A stretch of 64,000 nt of DNA from assembly GCA_007570785.1 (NCBI GenBank), contig ML661885.1, positions 19,068,995 to 19,132,994 on the forward strand, given 5' to 3'. This document shows, in pieces, positions 23,560 through 35,742 of the stretch. Below the pieces are notes generated by a model. The model was not told where the DNA came from, ran no database searches, and saw only the letters and a list, made by a program, of their open reading frames with translations. The first letter of the stretch is position 1, and each line of letters opens with the position of its first letter. The translations under genes and the position numbers were made by a program. The DNA comes from Antilocapra americana (taxonomy: Eukaryota; Chordata; Mammalia; Artiodactyla; Antilocapridae).

Positions 23560-23905
23560 AATAAATGATTAATACACATTTCAACAGGCATGGACCTGAT
23601 AAACAATATACTGACTGAAAGAATCTAGCTATGAGAGGACATATATAACTCCATTTATGTGAAATGTCCAGAAAAGGGAAAGCTACAGAGACTAAATATA
23701 TTATTCTTTTCTGAGTGCTAAGTATAGGAATAAGATGTGCCTATACATGAACGCAAAGTTCCCTTTTAGGATAATGGGTATGTTTTAAAATTAGATTGTA
23801 GTATAGTTGTACAATTATGTAAGTATACTAATATTCAGTGAACTGTATATTCAATATAAGTCAATTTGTGATATGCAAATTATATCTCATTAGAAGTCAC
23901 ATCAG
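23560..23905 (+). mobile_element. Ancient L1 3'UTR relic
   Basis: The order ATAACTCCATTTATGTGAAA, GTCCAGAAAAGGGAAAGCTA and TTGTGATATGCAAATTATAT resembles the 3'UTR of ancient mammalian L1 (L1M-type), which ends with a phrase similar to AGTTATACCTCAATAAA. Divergence is high. Confidence 0.5.
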
Positions 23906-26900
23906 CCCCCTCCACCCCAAAAAAGTCACATGTTTAAAAAGGCATTAGCACTGCAGCAACTGTGGAAAACTGTTGATCTAGAAGAATAATTCCAAAAAGA
24001 CTAGTACTTGAATGTAATTTTCTCTAACTTAAGCTTTCTTCTTGATTCATGCTTGATCATATTCTCAGCTGGAAATGGTGACATTGAAATTATAGGTGAA
24101 CACCTTGAAGCTATTGAGTAGAGATTGAATCTCAAAGGTTTTAAGGTGAAATTCAATATTTAATATGAAAAGTTAACTACCTGATGCTATTAGAAAGCAA
24201 AAATAAACTATTTTTAAGTTATCACACTTTTTCTCTTTTATGTCAGTGAAAAGAAAACTTTTAAAACTTTCATTGTCCTCAGCATCAATATTATGGTTGT
24301 ATTTTCTTATCTGTTGTCTGCAGAGAGCTCAAAATATAAGGATAAATAGATGTGCTGATACCAAATGACACTGTACAAGGATTGCATTCCACTACTTAGT
24401 TTGTGAAAACTCATATCCTAGTTTTCCCAGGGAGGTAAGTTAGTATAAACTTAGGGAATTGCTGAATAGATGATGGAATGGGCTAGTGGCTAATATGGCA
24501 GATGGTGCTGTGAAGGTAGCTGAAATAATGTTTTGAAATACCTTTAATTTCTCAAACCAGGTGTCCCATGAATATAAGGTTCTAGATCTGATTGTACAGT
24601 AATTTGACGCTATAGTGAGAAAATTGCTGACCAAATTAAGGTGAATTATTTCTTCCCCAAATACGAAGGCTCCGGTTCAATAATGTACTGGAAGTGATTA
24701 TTTACCAAACGTCATTCTGATCCTTTGAAGTTAATCCAATTCACATGGTTAAAATGTGTATATCTAGTGACTATTTACATTGGCTAATACCATTTTTTTC
24801 GTGTTTAAACTTATATTTAAAATATTTGTGCCAGTGGGTTTGTGTAGGTGCTGTTTTACAACCACTGGATGTATGCATATTCAAAAATTTAAAATGTCAA
24901 TAATTAGGTAGTTTTTTTCCTTAATACTTTTGAAGTGAAGTCGTGCATGAGACATTAAAAGTTAACAATTGCTAAATTGACAGAAATTTAAAAAAAAATG
25001 AGAAAAGGTCTTCCATAAAAATATCTGCTTACTTGTTCCTCTATAAAATTTGCTAGTTGGAAGTGTCAATTGTGTTAATGGAGAGAGCAATTTGAAGTTG
25101 TAATCAGGATTAAGCCTCCATAAGACTCTTCATTTTTCTTTTCCATTTGATGACAATTTTCTGTAATTAATATCAGTCCTTTTTTACATCATGACTTGAT
25201 ATTACAAGTAGAACATTGTGCTGTGGCTTTAGGTAAGGGATAAATTAAGAACAGATGAATTCTTAATAGCAGTCTTCTCTCACAAAATGTTCAAGATTAC
25301 AAAACAATGTAAGGAAATAATTATTGAGGATGTGAAACTGTATAAGAGAAAATTTACCTTAAAAATATTTGGTGAGTTTTCTTAGATTCCATTATCTTTA
25401 GTTCATCCACACCTATGTATTTACATGGGCATTCCAAAGGATCTAGAAAATGCAATATATAGGAACTATGTACTTGTCAATTTACACATGTATATGTATT
25501 TATTTTAATATTAGAAATAATATTAAAATGGACAGTGTATATCAATTGAATTTTAATCTTTTAGATAAGGTTATTGGTCATGAACACGTAACATTAGCTC
25601 TAGTTTGTATAAGTACAATGAACTCAGAAAATTTTGAGTTTTTTGTTTTTGTGTTTATAGAAAATAAAAGGATGGAAGCTTATACATTAAATTATTGCTA
25701 ATGGTTATGTCCCATCAGACTATAGGGGAAAATATCATGTTCATGCATATTGATTTTTTCCTTTTACTCATTAACAGCTTATTTTTTATTTCTGCATAAT
25801 ACACATATTTCTCTGTTGTTTTTAAAGTAAACAGATGCATTCAAAATAAAACTTCTGTGACAATTCATATGTGGATAAGTTAGCTTTGACCACCTTTAGA
25901 GACACAAAAGAATAAATATTTGAATTTTAAATTAGATAATTCATTTTACTATTTTATCTAAAATCAAATAGCTATTGATTCTAAAGGTTTTGAATGAATC
26001 CAAAAAGTTCTTCTTTCTGGGAATTGTAAGTCTAGCCTTTAATGCATAAATGGAATTAAAATATTTATAAATCACCTATAACTAAAATAAAAAAGAATGA
26101 CATAATGTGATCAAAGGTGTAGTGATGCAAATAATTTTTTTAAACATTAATTCTAATTAGCCAGAGTATGAATATCCTGTCTCTCACTTTTTTTTCAGCA
26201 AAATGGGGATATTAACCCTTATCACTGACCCAGTCAATATCAGACACATTTACAGAAAAATTAAAACTTAGGGTAATAATGTTGCACTTAAAAAGTACCT
26301 CCTGGAACAGAGTAATGAAGTACATAATGGAGTGACAATCTTCCTGGAAAATTCAGTTTTTCTTATTATGTTAATACAAAATAAAGGTATTTTTCAAGAA
26401 AGAAAAAAAAACTTTGAAAAGCCTTCCTATAAAATAAACTCTCTCCTCTCATTAGACAGTAACTTCCCAGCTCTCATACTTAAAATTTAATAATCCCTGA
26501 AATGACTTTCAATTTGTTCATTAAATAAGAATAATCAACATAAGGACAAAGATATGACTTAGTTATTTCATCATAGTTCCCAAATAAATTTTTCCTTGCA
26601 CGGTTATAAATTTTAGAAAATTAACATTCACATGAACAGAGTACATCTTTTACTAACTGAAGTTATACAACCCTTTTGGAAGTGACAATGCTGAATCGTT
26701 ATCTAAAACTGTGCTTTTTTTTTAATTGTCTTTTGTTGTCATCTGATCTCGAGCAAAACTTGCAAGACTATATTTTAAATTTTTGTCTTACCAACATTAT
26801 GAAAACCATGCCAAGCTTTTTGTTTAAAGTATAAAGTGATTCTAAGTTTTGGGTTTTGAGAATTCCTGAGTGGTCACGATAGGAAAAAAATTCTGAAAGT

Positions 26901-27440
26901 TTTAGGCTTGTAAAAAGTTGAAAGTTATGTGGTCCTTATATTTAGAGCAGACCCAGTTGAACAGTTTCAGGTTACTGAATGAGCTTAGTAAAATAACAAA
27001 ATATTGCTACTGCAGAAATAAGTTACTCTGTCACTAGGGATTGCCAGAAGAATCTACTTTCATTTGAAAAAATATCAAAGAAATGAAACTTAGAATTGAA
27101 GCAAAAACTGGCCTCCTCTCCCAAAAAAATGCTTCATGAAAAAGGTGAGAGGAAATAATTTAACTTTGCTTTATTTTTTTTTTAGTTATAAATACATACA
27201 CAAAATATTTATATAAAGTTTATAAAAGATCTTTTTCAGTTCAAATGAAGCCTGTTTTAGGCAGTGAAAACCATAGTGTGGAATGAGCTAAATATTGGAA
27301 CTGAATTCCAATGGATTTTTTTCTATTTAAGTGGTATTTAATAAGATTTTTTTAAAGCATCAAGCTTACTATTATTATATGCAAAGCTTCATTGAATAAA
27401 TGTTAAATCTTCTGTGTAAATCAAGTATGAATAAAATGCT
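23906..27440. other. Unique AT-rich sequence
   Basis: No young repeat or gene is visible. The part about 24660-25260 is comparatively complex and could include conserved non-coding sequence. There is no splice-flanked open frame that I can support. Confidence 0.5.
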
Positions 27441-27460
27441 TATACATTCAGTTATACATT

Positions 27461-27666
27461 GTGTGTGTGTGTTCAGTCATGTCTGACTCTTTGCGGGTTA
27501 TTCTTTGTAACCCGCCAGGCTCCTCTGTCCATAGAATTTTCCAGGCAAGAATACTGGAGTGGGTTGACATTGCCTCCTCCGGGGGATTTTCTCAATCCAG
27601 GGATGGAAGCAGTGTCTCCTGCCTTGGCAGATGGATTCTTTACCACTAGAGCCACCTGGGAAACCC
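27461..27666 (-). mobile_element. Bov-tA SINE
   Basis: This antisense SINE is flanked by 12-bp perfect repeats CAGTTATACATT at 27449-27460 and 27667-27678. It starts with a GT run (27460-27472) and ends with the head GAGCCACCTGGGAAACCCC. The usual CGACCCCATGGACTGTAGCC segment is replaced by a short palindrome, noted separately. Confidence 0.9.
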
Positions 27667-28208
27667 CAGTTATACATTATCTTTTAAAAATAATTTCAAA
27701 ACCAATATTTAAATTTGAAGCCTTTACATTGAGGATTCTGATATAGAGTCAAAACTCATAAAGGTCATATGCCCAACTTAATAATTTCTCAATTTTTTTT
27801 TTACTCTAAGTGCATTTCCAGTGACCATAAACTTTATTACCGAATAAATGCTGTTAAAGCTGTTAGTTTTGTATACTGATATACTCAGGCTTCATGAAAG
27901 AAATAGTTACATGTCTATGTTTACCTACTTACAGAGAAAAATTTCTGAGTTAGGAGCAAGCAATTTCAAAGGACATTGGAGTTGATAAAGGTGATTGATC
28001 TATCATTCACATCCATATGTGCATATTTTGTCTTATGTCTCTTTCAAGATAACATTTTGATATTTGCACTGCTTTGTAACCATAATCACAATAATTATTT
28101 AGAGATTACTTCCATGTTTAACTGGTTTTAGTGTTCATAATTAGTTCTTTTATATTACAGATTTCCCTTATGAGCTCTTTACATTTCTTGCTATCTCAAT
28201 TGAGTAAA

Positions 28209-28663
28209 TGTATTAGTTTGTCAGGATTCCTAGAGCAAAGTAACACATACTGGGTATTTTTAACAACAGAAATATATTGCCTTACATTTCTGGAGGCTAG
28301 GAGTTTGAGATCAAGATGTTGACAGGGAAGGCTCCTTTTGAGATTGATGAAGGATGCGTTATATGTTTCTCTCCCTCCTGGCAATCTAGTGTTCCTGGGT
28401 TCCTGCTGCATTACTCCAATCTCTGCCTTCATCTTCACATGATATTCTTCCCATGAATGTGTATATGTGTTTATCACAATTCCCCTTTTTTATAAAGACA
28501 CCAGCCATGTTGGACTAGGGACTGCATCACTCCAGTATGACCTCATCTTAATTAACTACATCAGTAATGGTCACATTACCAAATGAGGTCACATTTGGAG
28601 ACACGGCATTTAGGACTTCAACACATGAATTTTGAAGGTGACACAAATTATATTCACATAACA
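28209..28663 (-). mobile_element. MLT1-type MaLR LTR, solo
   Basis: The antisense LTR runs from TGTATTAGTTTGTCAGGATT to TATTCACATAACA, the expected ends of the family. Landmarks are ATTTCTGGAGGCTAGGAGTT, ATTACTCCAATCTCTGCCTT and GACTTCAACACATGAATTTT. It is non-coding, roughly full length and old. Confidence 0.82.
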
Positions 28664-29513
28664 GTTAGTATATTTTTAATAAAAAATACTATTAGTGGAG
28701 TAACATGAGTAATATGTTTTCTAATCCTTTCATAACTGAGAATGTTTTTTAGTTCCTTTTGTATACAAACAATATTTTTGCTAACTATAAAATTCTTTAA
28801 TCATTCTCTGGACAAAGGAAATTGGAGAATACCAAGACAAATCTAAAACCAAGACCAGGTTTTGAAACAAGATTGACTGTATTTTCTTTGTGAACAATTT
28901 TTTTCTTGACCACTATATATTTGAAGGCATTTTTTTCTTTATGACAGATATTGCAAATGTACTTGCCATACAGTAAACTGATTTAATTTTCAAAATCTGA
29001 TAGTATTAGTTAAGATGTGGGTTTTGCCGTTGAAAAATATGATGATAGTTCACAAGAGCTTGACTCATAAAAGTTTACTTCTTGTTTAATTTCCTTTCTT
29101 TAAAAGATCCTCTGTGTGCAAGGCTTTCCTCCATGAAGTCTTCAGGGTCCCATGTTTGCTCTACCTTGATGCTAGTCACCCTCCATATCTAACTTTCACA
29201 CTTGGTCTGAAATGCTTGTTCCAATTGCTGCTGCCTTATCCCCACTCCAACTACAGAAGGAAGAAATACAAAGACACAGTTACTTGTGTTAAGGGCACTG
29301 ACTAGAAATTGTACACATAGCTTTTGCTCCTATGCTAAGAGAAATTAGACACATAACCACACTTGACTTCAGGCAATCTGGAGAAATGTAGCATTTCCAT
29401 GGGGAGCCAAGTGCTCAACTAAAAATTATATTAATGTAGAAGAAAGCAATATATAAATGGACAGATAGTAGGCACTGCTATAGTTTACACTTTCCTTCTC
29501 TTAAATATACATT
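28664..29513. other. Sequence without recognised feature
   Basis: Nothing supportable is seen. A short open stretch at 29114-29305 lacks splice context or domain signals. Confidence 0.45.
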
Positions 29514-29957
29514 TGTAAGTCATGTATGGATATGAGAGGTGGACGATAAAGAAAGCTGAGCACCAAAGAATCGATGCTTTTGAACTGTGGTGTTGGAGAA
29601 GACTCTTGAGAGTCCCTTGGAATGCAAGGAGATCCAGCCAGTCTATCCTAAAGGAAATCAGTCCTGGGTGTTCATTGGAAGGACTGATGTTGAAGCTGAA
29701 ACTCCAATACTGTGGCCACCTGATACGAAGAGCTGATTCATTGGAAAAGACCCTGATGCTGGGAAAGATTGAGGGCAGGAGGAGAAGGGGATGATAGAGG
29801 ATGAGATGGCTGGATGGCATCATCAACTCGATGAACATGGGTTTGGGTGGACTCAGGGAGTTAGTGATGGACAGGGAGGCCTGGTGTGCTGGGACTCATG
29901 GGGTTGCAAAGAGTCAGACACAACTGAATGACTGAACAATTGAACTGAACTGAAATG
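29514..29957 (+). mobile_element. BovB / ART2A 3' end
   Basis: It begins in ORF2 at YGYERWTIKKAEHQRIDAFE, remains open for about 90 codons and ends with ATTGAACTGAACTGAAATG. It is less diverged than the copy at 18.3 kb. Confidence 0.9.
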
Positions 29958-29988
29958 TCCTTTCATGCATTTGAACATACTTGCCTTG

Positions 29989-30282
29989 TTTTTTTTTTCC
30001 AGAGAATAACCCTCAATATTTCATCCACCTCAGTGTTCCATCCACTTACTGTGTCCTACTCAAATTCTAGGATCTCTGGAAAATGTGTAGTCTTAATTGT
30101 TAGGTCTGAATCTGTCTTATCATAGCCCAGCATCTTCTAAATTAAAAGACATGTTATCTATCTCCTCCTAGTCATTCGCCATAGCCAATATGAAATATAA
30201 TAAGAACATATCAACAACAGATCTTACAATGAATGTAGCAAAGGGATGTTGGCTACTCCAGGTCACCCAGGGATGCTGCCCC
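29989..30282 (-). other. Probable 3'UTR and poly(A) remnant of the TESC retrocopy
   Basis: Downstream of the pseudogene on its own strand, about 285 bases of moderate complexity lead to a plus-strand run of ten T (29989-29998), which would be the retrocopy's poly(A) tail. The BovB end at 29957 lies just beyond. No AATAAA is visible near the tail and no target duplication was found, so this is an inference. Confidence 0.4.
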
Positions 30283-30925
30283 ATTGCAAAGGGTGATGGC
30301 TTCCATGCTAAGGAGGGTCTTGCAGTCTATCCCCAGCTGGAGCTTCAAGCAGTTGTTAAGTGTGATCTCCTCCAACACCTTATCAGGTGCTGTCTGCCAC
30401 ATGCAGATTCTGGCTCATCTGCAGATTCTGGCCGATCCATCATGGCCACCTCTGCATTGGAGTGAGTAGAATATTTCTCAGTGTGATGGTTTATGGAGAG
30501 AAGCTTCTCAATCACATTTTGATAGTCTTCCAGTATTATTCCCTGAGTCATACACATGGAAAAGAAATTTCAAGTTTTTTCTGTGTGTACCTGCACCTGC
30601 TTCTCCTCCATTCTGGTGTCCATGGGTTGGAAATAAGACATAACAATCAGGAAGTGCTCAACATTGACCTCCTGGTCCAGGTCACTGACCCCCTTTCACA
30701 TTTTCATATGATCAAAGAAGTCAGATGGCTATTTGGATCATATTTTGACAAGCTCCAATTCTGGGACTTTGTTGACATTCTCTTTAGGAATGGTTAACCC
30801 ATCCCTAAGTTTCTTAAGTTCAGCTTCTTAAACTCAGCTTCTTAAATCTCCATTTTAACTGTTGAGAAGCCTGTCTAGTCCAGTAGATCCTTCACCTTTT
30901 TGGGTTGGAGGTGAGTGGAGCCCAT
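30283..30925 (-). pseudogene. TESC: Tescalcin (calcineurin B homologous protein 3) processed pseudogene
   Basis: The minus strand reads an intronless, broken copy of tescalcin from an ATG at 30925 to about 30283, 643 bases against 645 expected for the 214-residue protein and stop. Tescalcin is an EF-hand protein that binds the NHE1 sodium-proton exchanger. Matches in order are MGSTH at the start, KTGFS-like TGFSTVKMEI, PKENVNKVPELEL, EVNVEHFLIVMSYFQPMDTR, LEDYQNVIEKLLS and APDKVLEEITLNNCLKLQLG, then GIDCKT and LSMEAITLCN at the end. Defects are a TAG at codon 17, further stops, an 11-base loss inside the EF-hand loop that shifts the frame, an 18-base tandem duplication near 30401-30437, loss of several residues near the C-terminus and loss of the stop. 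The contiguous match over most of the protein points to a retrocopy. Family membership is inferred from remembered protein sequence. Confidence 0.82.
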
Positions 30926-31675
30926 GGTGTTATTGGCAGGAGCTGTGGGTAATGAATTTCTTACAGAGTGAGAACTGGCATTGACTCTGTAACACCTGGT
31001 TAGGCCTTGGATCTAAGGGTGAGGATGCCAGGGATGAGTATGAACCACAGGTCAAGCAGCTTAGGCAAAGGAAAAATAATCATCCAAAGAGGAAAGAAAG
31101 AAGTAAAACTGTCACTATTTGCAGATGTTATAATATTTCTATTGAAAATCCTAAATAGTCCACAAAAGATCTGTTAAAACTAATAAGTTAAGTAAAGTTG
31201 TAGGATACAAAGTCAATACAAAAAACTCTTGTGTTTCTACACAATAACAAGACTATCAGAAAGAAACTGAAAAACAATCTCATTTACAACTGCACCCTCA
31301 AAAATAAAATACCTAGAAATATATTTATCCAAGGAAGTGTAAGACCTGCACAATGAAAAATATAAGATGTTGATGAAAGAAATTGATGAGTTATTATTGT
31401 GAAAATAACCATACTGCTCAAAGTACAAAAGACCCCAAAAGTCAAAGCAATCTTAAGAAAGCACAAAGCTAGACATATCACATTTCCTGATTTTAAACTC
31501 TATTACAAAGCTATAGTAAACAAAACATCATGGCATTAGCATAAAAAAGACACACAGATTGATGGAAAAGAAAAGAGAACTTAGAAATAAATCCACTCAT
31601 ATATGTTCAAATAATTTATCACAAATAAGAGATCAATATACAAAAAATCTAAAGAACTCACACAACTTAATGAGT

Positions 31676-31880
31676 GGCACAATAATAAAGAATCTACTTA
31701 CCAGTGCAGGTGATGCAAGAGATATGAGTTTGATCCCTGAGTTGAGAAGCTCCTCTGGAGTAGAAATGGTCTGCTCCACTATTCTTGCCTGGAAAATGGC
31801 ATGGGCAGAGGAGTTTGGAGGACTACAACCCATGGGGTAAAAAAGAGTTAGACACAACTGAGCACACACAAACACACAAA
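31676..31880 (+). mobile_element. Bov-tA SINE inside the old L1
   Basis: It has a degraded head (GTGGCACAATAATAAAGAAT), a B-box-like GAGTTTGATCC, the BovA body and the tail ACAACTGAGCACACACAAAC. L1 sequence continues on both sides. Confidence 0.85.
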
Positions 31881-32400
31881 TCCAAGATATTTAAAAAGCT
31901 CATAAAACTTGATATCAAAACAAAAACAAATATCAAAAGAAAAAATCTAAAACACCAAAGAGCAATCTGATTAACAAATGGACAGAGGATCTGAATAAAC
32001 ATTTTTCCAAAGGAGAACTACAGATATATGGCCAATGGTACACAAGAATGTGCTCAGTATCACTAATTATTAGGGAAATGCAAATCAAAATCACATTGAG
32101 ATATACCTCACATCTGCTAGATGGCTATTATCAAAAAGTTAGAAATAACCAGTGTTGGTGAGAATATGGAGAAAAGGAAACCATTGTGCACTATTTGAGA
32201 GAATGTAAATTGGTGCAGCCACTAAGGAAAACAGTATAGAGGTTCTTAAAAAAATTTAACTAGAAATATCCTATAATTCAGCAACTTCACTTCTGGTATT
32301 TATGTGAAGGAAACAAAAACACTAATTCAGAAAGATATATGCACCCCAGTATACATTGTAGTATTATTCACAACAGCCAAGAATGAATAAATAAATTATA

Positions 32401-32403
<3 letters not shown>

Positions 32404-32444
<41 letters not shown>
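32404..32444. repeat. CA microsatellite
   Basis: About 20 uninterrupted AC units are seen inside the old L1. The length suggests that it is polymorphic. Confidence 0.92.
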
Positions 32445-32447
<3 letters not shown>

Positions 32448-32945
32448 TAATTCAGTCATAAAAAAAAAAGAAAGAAATCTTGCCTTTGGTGACAACAGGA
32501 CAGACCTTAACGGTATTATTCTAAGTAAATTTAGTCAGAGAAAGATAAATAGCATATGACCTCACTTACAAATGAAATCTGAAGCAGATAAGCAAGCCAA
32601 AATAAAAAACAAAACTGAACTCACCGAGACTATATTGGTAGTTAACAGAGATGGGGTGTGGGGAGTAAATAAAATGGGTGAAGGTGGTTAAAAAGTACAA
32701 ACTTCCAGTTATAAAATCAAGAAGTACTGTGGATGTAATGTACAGCATAGTGACTATAGTTAATAACACTCTATTATGTATTTGAAAGTTCCTAAGAGAG
32801 TTGTTCTCATCATAGTAAAAATATCTGTAAAGTGATGGATTTTAACTATACTTATTGTGATGATCATTTCTCAACATGTGCAAATATCAAATTGGTACAT
32901 TATACACTTGGAACTAATATAATATTAAACATTTTATTTTATCTG

Positions 32946-33704
32946 GTAAAATATTATTCTCTTTTACTTGGGAAGTGAAGCCCAAGGTCATACAGTTGAA
33001 AAACAGATCACACTTCTTCAAACATTTCAGCCATCAAATATCTATGCTTACTCTAAGCCAGAAAGAACTAGGTAAATATTTCCTGTCCCATAGTAGGGAA
33101 GAAAGTGCAGAGGTATAGGACACTGTAATGCCTTAGAGTTTTGTTTTGTTTTGTTTTTTTCTGATACAAATCAGCTTCTCCAAAGAGCTGTCCAGCTGGA
33201 TAACTTTGAACTTTCCTCAGGGAATCTTTTATGGGTGCTCTCCAAATGTGGCTGTTTGTGTATGGCCCTGGACTTTCTTGTAGACCAGACATTCAGGAAA
33301 GCTGAAAAATCAAGAGATAACAGGGATTCCATGAGGGTACTGACGATGAGAGAAGAGAATGGTCTAGAAGACCATTATTATTCTTGACAGCAGCCTTACC
33401 GGGAGCAGCAGAAGGCCTCTAGGAGTCAACACCAGTGAGACTTGAGGCCAGGAATAGAACTGCCATGTATGTAAGCGAGAGGACTATGATTCTCATGATG
33501 AGAAGTGCAGACTTTGTTTTTTCATTCTTCTCTGCTTCCAAACTTTGTAGGAAGGGGTGTGATATTAGATGCTCAGAAGATAGCTTTAATAAAGTATTGT
33601 GTTCACATTTAAGTGATTTTTCACTCCATGATGGGGTACATTGGGAGAGGGAACTGGATGAGTAGAAAAATGAAAGTGGCAAAAGAAAAATGGAAAATCT
33701 TTTT
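32946..33704. other. Unassigned sequence with a polyadenylation-like end
   Basis: No gene is recognised. The segment ending GCTTTAATAAAGTATTGTGT (33583-33602) looks like the 3' end of a transcript or LTR because AATAAA is followed by a GT-rich stretch. Open stretches on both strands at 33151-33850 overlap each other and show no domain. Confidence 0.35.
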
Positions 33705-33897
33705 TTTAATTTTTAATGTTATTGTTATTATTATTATTTTGGTGGTTTTTGCCATGCATTCACATGAATCAGCCATGGGTATACACGTGTCCCCCATCCT
33801 GACCCTTCCTCCCACCTCCCTCCCATCCCATCCCTCAGGGTCATCCTAGTGCATCAGCCCTGAGCACTCTGCCTCATGCATCGAACCTGGACTGGCG
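33705..33897 (-). mobile_element. L1 3' end, strongly 5'-truncated
   Basis: A T-rich left edge (antisense poly(A)) is followed by GGTTTTTGCCATGCATTCAC, then a CT-rich part with CCTTCCTCCCACCTCCCTCC and GCATCGAACCTGGACTGGCG. This is the antisense terminal 3'UTR of a ruminant L1. GAAAATC occurs near both edges and may be part of the target duplication. Confidence 0.75.
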
Positions 33898-33917
33898 AAA
33901 ATCAGTTTTTTTAAAAG

Positions 33918-34165
33918 AAGCATTTATTTATTTTTGGCTGCAGGTCTTAGTTGCAGCATGCAGGATCGTCACTGTGTCACCTGGAGTCTTTGACCGTGGA
34001 GCACTGACTCTTTAGTTCCGGCATGTGAGCTACACTGTGGAAGTGGTGGGGCTCGGGCTTAGTTGCTCCATGGCATGTAGGTACTTTCCCAACCAGAGAT
34101 CAAACCCAAGTTTCCTGCATTTGAAGGTGGATTCTCAACCACTGGACCTCCAAGAATGCCCCTGT
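33918..34165 (-). mobile_element. CHR-type artiodactyl SINE
   Basis: The antisense copy runs from AAGCATTTATTTATTTTTGG through GGGCTTAGTTGCTCCATGG to the tRNA-derived end CCACTGGACCTCCAAGAATG. It lies directly beside the L1 3' end at 33705-33897. Confidence 0.8.
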
Positions 34166-34375
34166 TTTTTTTTTTTTAATTGTTTTACCCCAACATTAGG
34201 ACAGCCTAACTACTCTATCTCCTCCTTTGAAGTCAATATATGGCATTGAGGTTCACAATGTTATAATACATCAATTACAATTTATGAAAAGATGATAGAA
34301 TGCCTTCTTATTTAGACATCATGTCACTTTATTTACCCATTTCATGACATTCTTCATGTTTTACCTTATTGCAAA

Positions 34376-34584
34376 GTGAAAGTGAATCACTCAGTAGTGT
34401 CTAACTCTTTGCCTCCTCATGGACTGTAGCCTACTAGGCTCCTCCATCCATGGGATTTTCAAGGCAAAAGTACTGGAGTGGATTGCCATTTCCTTCTCCA
34501 GGGGATCTTCCCAACCCAGGAATCCAACCCTGGTCTCCCACATTGTAGGCAGACGCTTTTACCGTCTGAGCCACCAGAGAAACG
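34376..34584 (-). mobile_element. Bov-tA SINE
   Basis: This complete antisense copy begins AAAGTGAAAGTGAATCACTC and ends in the head TACCGTCTGAGCCACCAGAG. Confidence 0.88.
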
Positions 34585-34714
34585 ATGAAATAACACTACC
34601 TTCCATGGAAACTTGACTAAATATGTTGCAAAGAATACTGGATATGAATTGGGAGATTAGTCATAGTCATTTGAGTCTTAAAGGAGTGTAAAATATTTTT
34701 ACATTTTATTCATT

Positions 34715-34860
34715 TATTCATAAACCAGACATTTATTGAGAACTTAGTCTGTATCAGTCATTTAGGTAGATGATGATCTAAGAAAAAATGTTTATGCCCT
34801 CAAAGAGCATATAGTTTATTAGAAAAGAATGTTTAAACAGTTTCAGAATAATAAAATAAA
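34715..34860. mobile_element. Ancient mammalian repeat relic
   Basis: ATTCATTTATTCATAAACCA, GACATTTATTGAGAACTTAG, TCTGTATCAGTCATTTAGGT and CCCTCAAAGAGCATATAGTT follow the order of an old mammalian interspersed repeat whose consensus speaks of 'attgagcaccta..' then 'ccctcatggagcttaca'. The family is uncertain. Confidence 0.45.
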
Positions 34861-35136
34861 AATTAAATAAAAATACTGTACTGCATTATACAGGTACCTC
34901 AATGAGAGAACATTCAATTCATTCCTGGAGAGGAAGGACTCAGAATAATTGTTTAGGGATGACACACTACATCATACAACTTAAAATGCCAATTATTTAA
35001 AAAGAATAGTTTAAGTAAGTGGAAGTGTTCTTTAAAATATGAGAAATATAAATAAAATAGGTCTATAAACTATTTATGATTTAAAATATCCAAAGTTCCT
35101 TCTAAATATTTAGAGAATGTCTAAATAAAGGTAGAA

Positions 35137-35351
35137 GTGAAAGTATTAGTCTCTCAGTCATGTCTGACTCTTTGCAACCCCATGAACTGTAGCCCACAAC
35201 ATTCTTCTGTCTAAGGAATTCTCCAAGCAAGAATACTGGAATGGGTAGCCAGCCATTCCCTTCTCCAGGGAATCTTCCTGACCCAGGGATCAAAACTGAG
35301 TCTGTTGTATTGCAAGCAGATTCTTTACCATCTGAGCCACAAGGGAATCCT
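35137..35351 (-). mobile_element. Bov-tA SINE
   Basis: This antisense copy runs from AAGTGAAAGTATTAGTCTCT to the head ATCTGAGCCACAAGGGAATC. A small duplication (GTAGCCAGCCATTCC) lies in the body. Confidence 0.88.
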
Positions 35352-35742
35352 AAATCATGGTACTAAATTTAACTGAATAAGAAAATGTGTTCAATTTGAA
35401 GGGCTAAAGTATGCGAGTTCATAAGGTTTAAAAACTTTGAGGCATAAGGGAAAGCTGTTTCATAATGGAGGCAAATGGGCAAAAATTTATTGATGTTATT
35501 CCATTGACTTCTGATATTCCATCAATTTTGTTAAGATATTAGCATTTAGTCCTATGTTGGCTCATTTAATTTTTTCTTTTAGTTGTTTAAAATTTTTTTC
35601 TCTTTAAGTTATTTATAGAATTTTGAGTATGTTAAGTATTATTTTCTATATTTATCATGTTTTAATTTTATAAATTTTTTTTGGCTATGTAGACAAACAT
35701 CATAAACAGGTTTCAGAATTATATTTTCTTAGGTGACTTGGA

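Larger units (their letters stand above)
31085..32945 (+). mobile_element. Old L1, 3' part of ORF2 and 3'UTR, with nested SINE and CA repeat
   Basis: The plus strand shows decayed ORF2 from the segment coding an LFADVIIFLLKI-like string, through the region around ATAACCAGTGTTGGTGAGAA, to a 3'UTR ending near TGGTACATTATACACTTGGA. Stops and indels are frequent. A SINE at 31676-31880 and a CA microsatellite at 32404-32444 interrupt it. Confidence 0.85.

Noticed and set aside
30190..30797. Three plus-strand open frames of 61-136 codons
   Set aside because: They are antisense to the TESC retrocopy.
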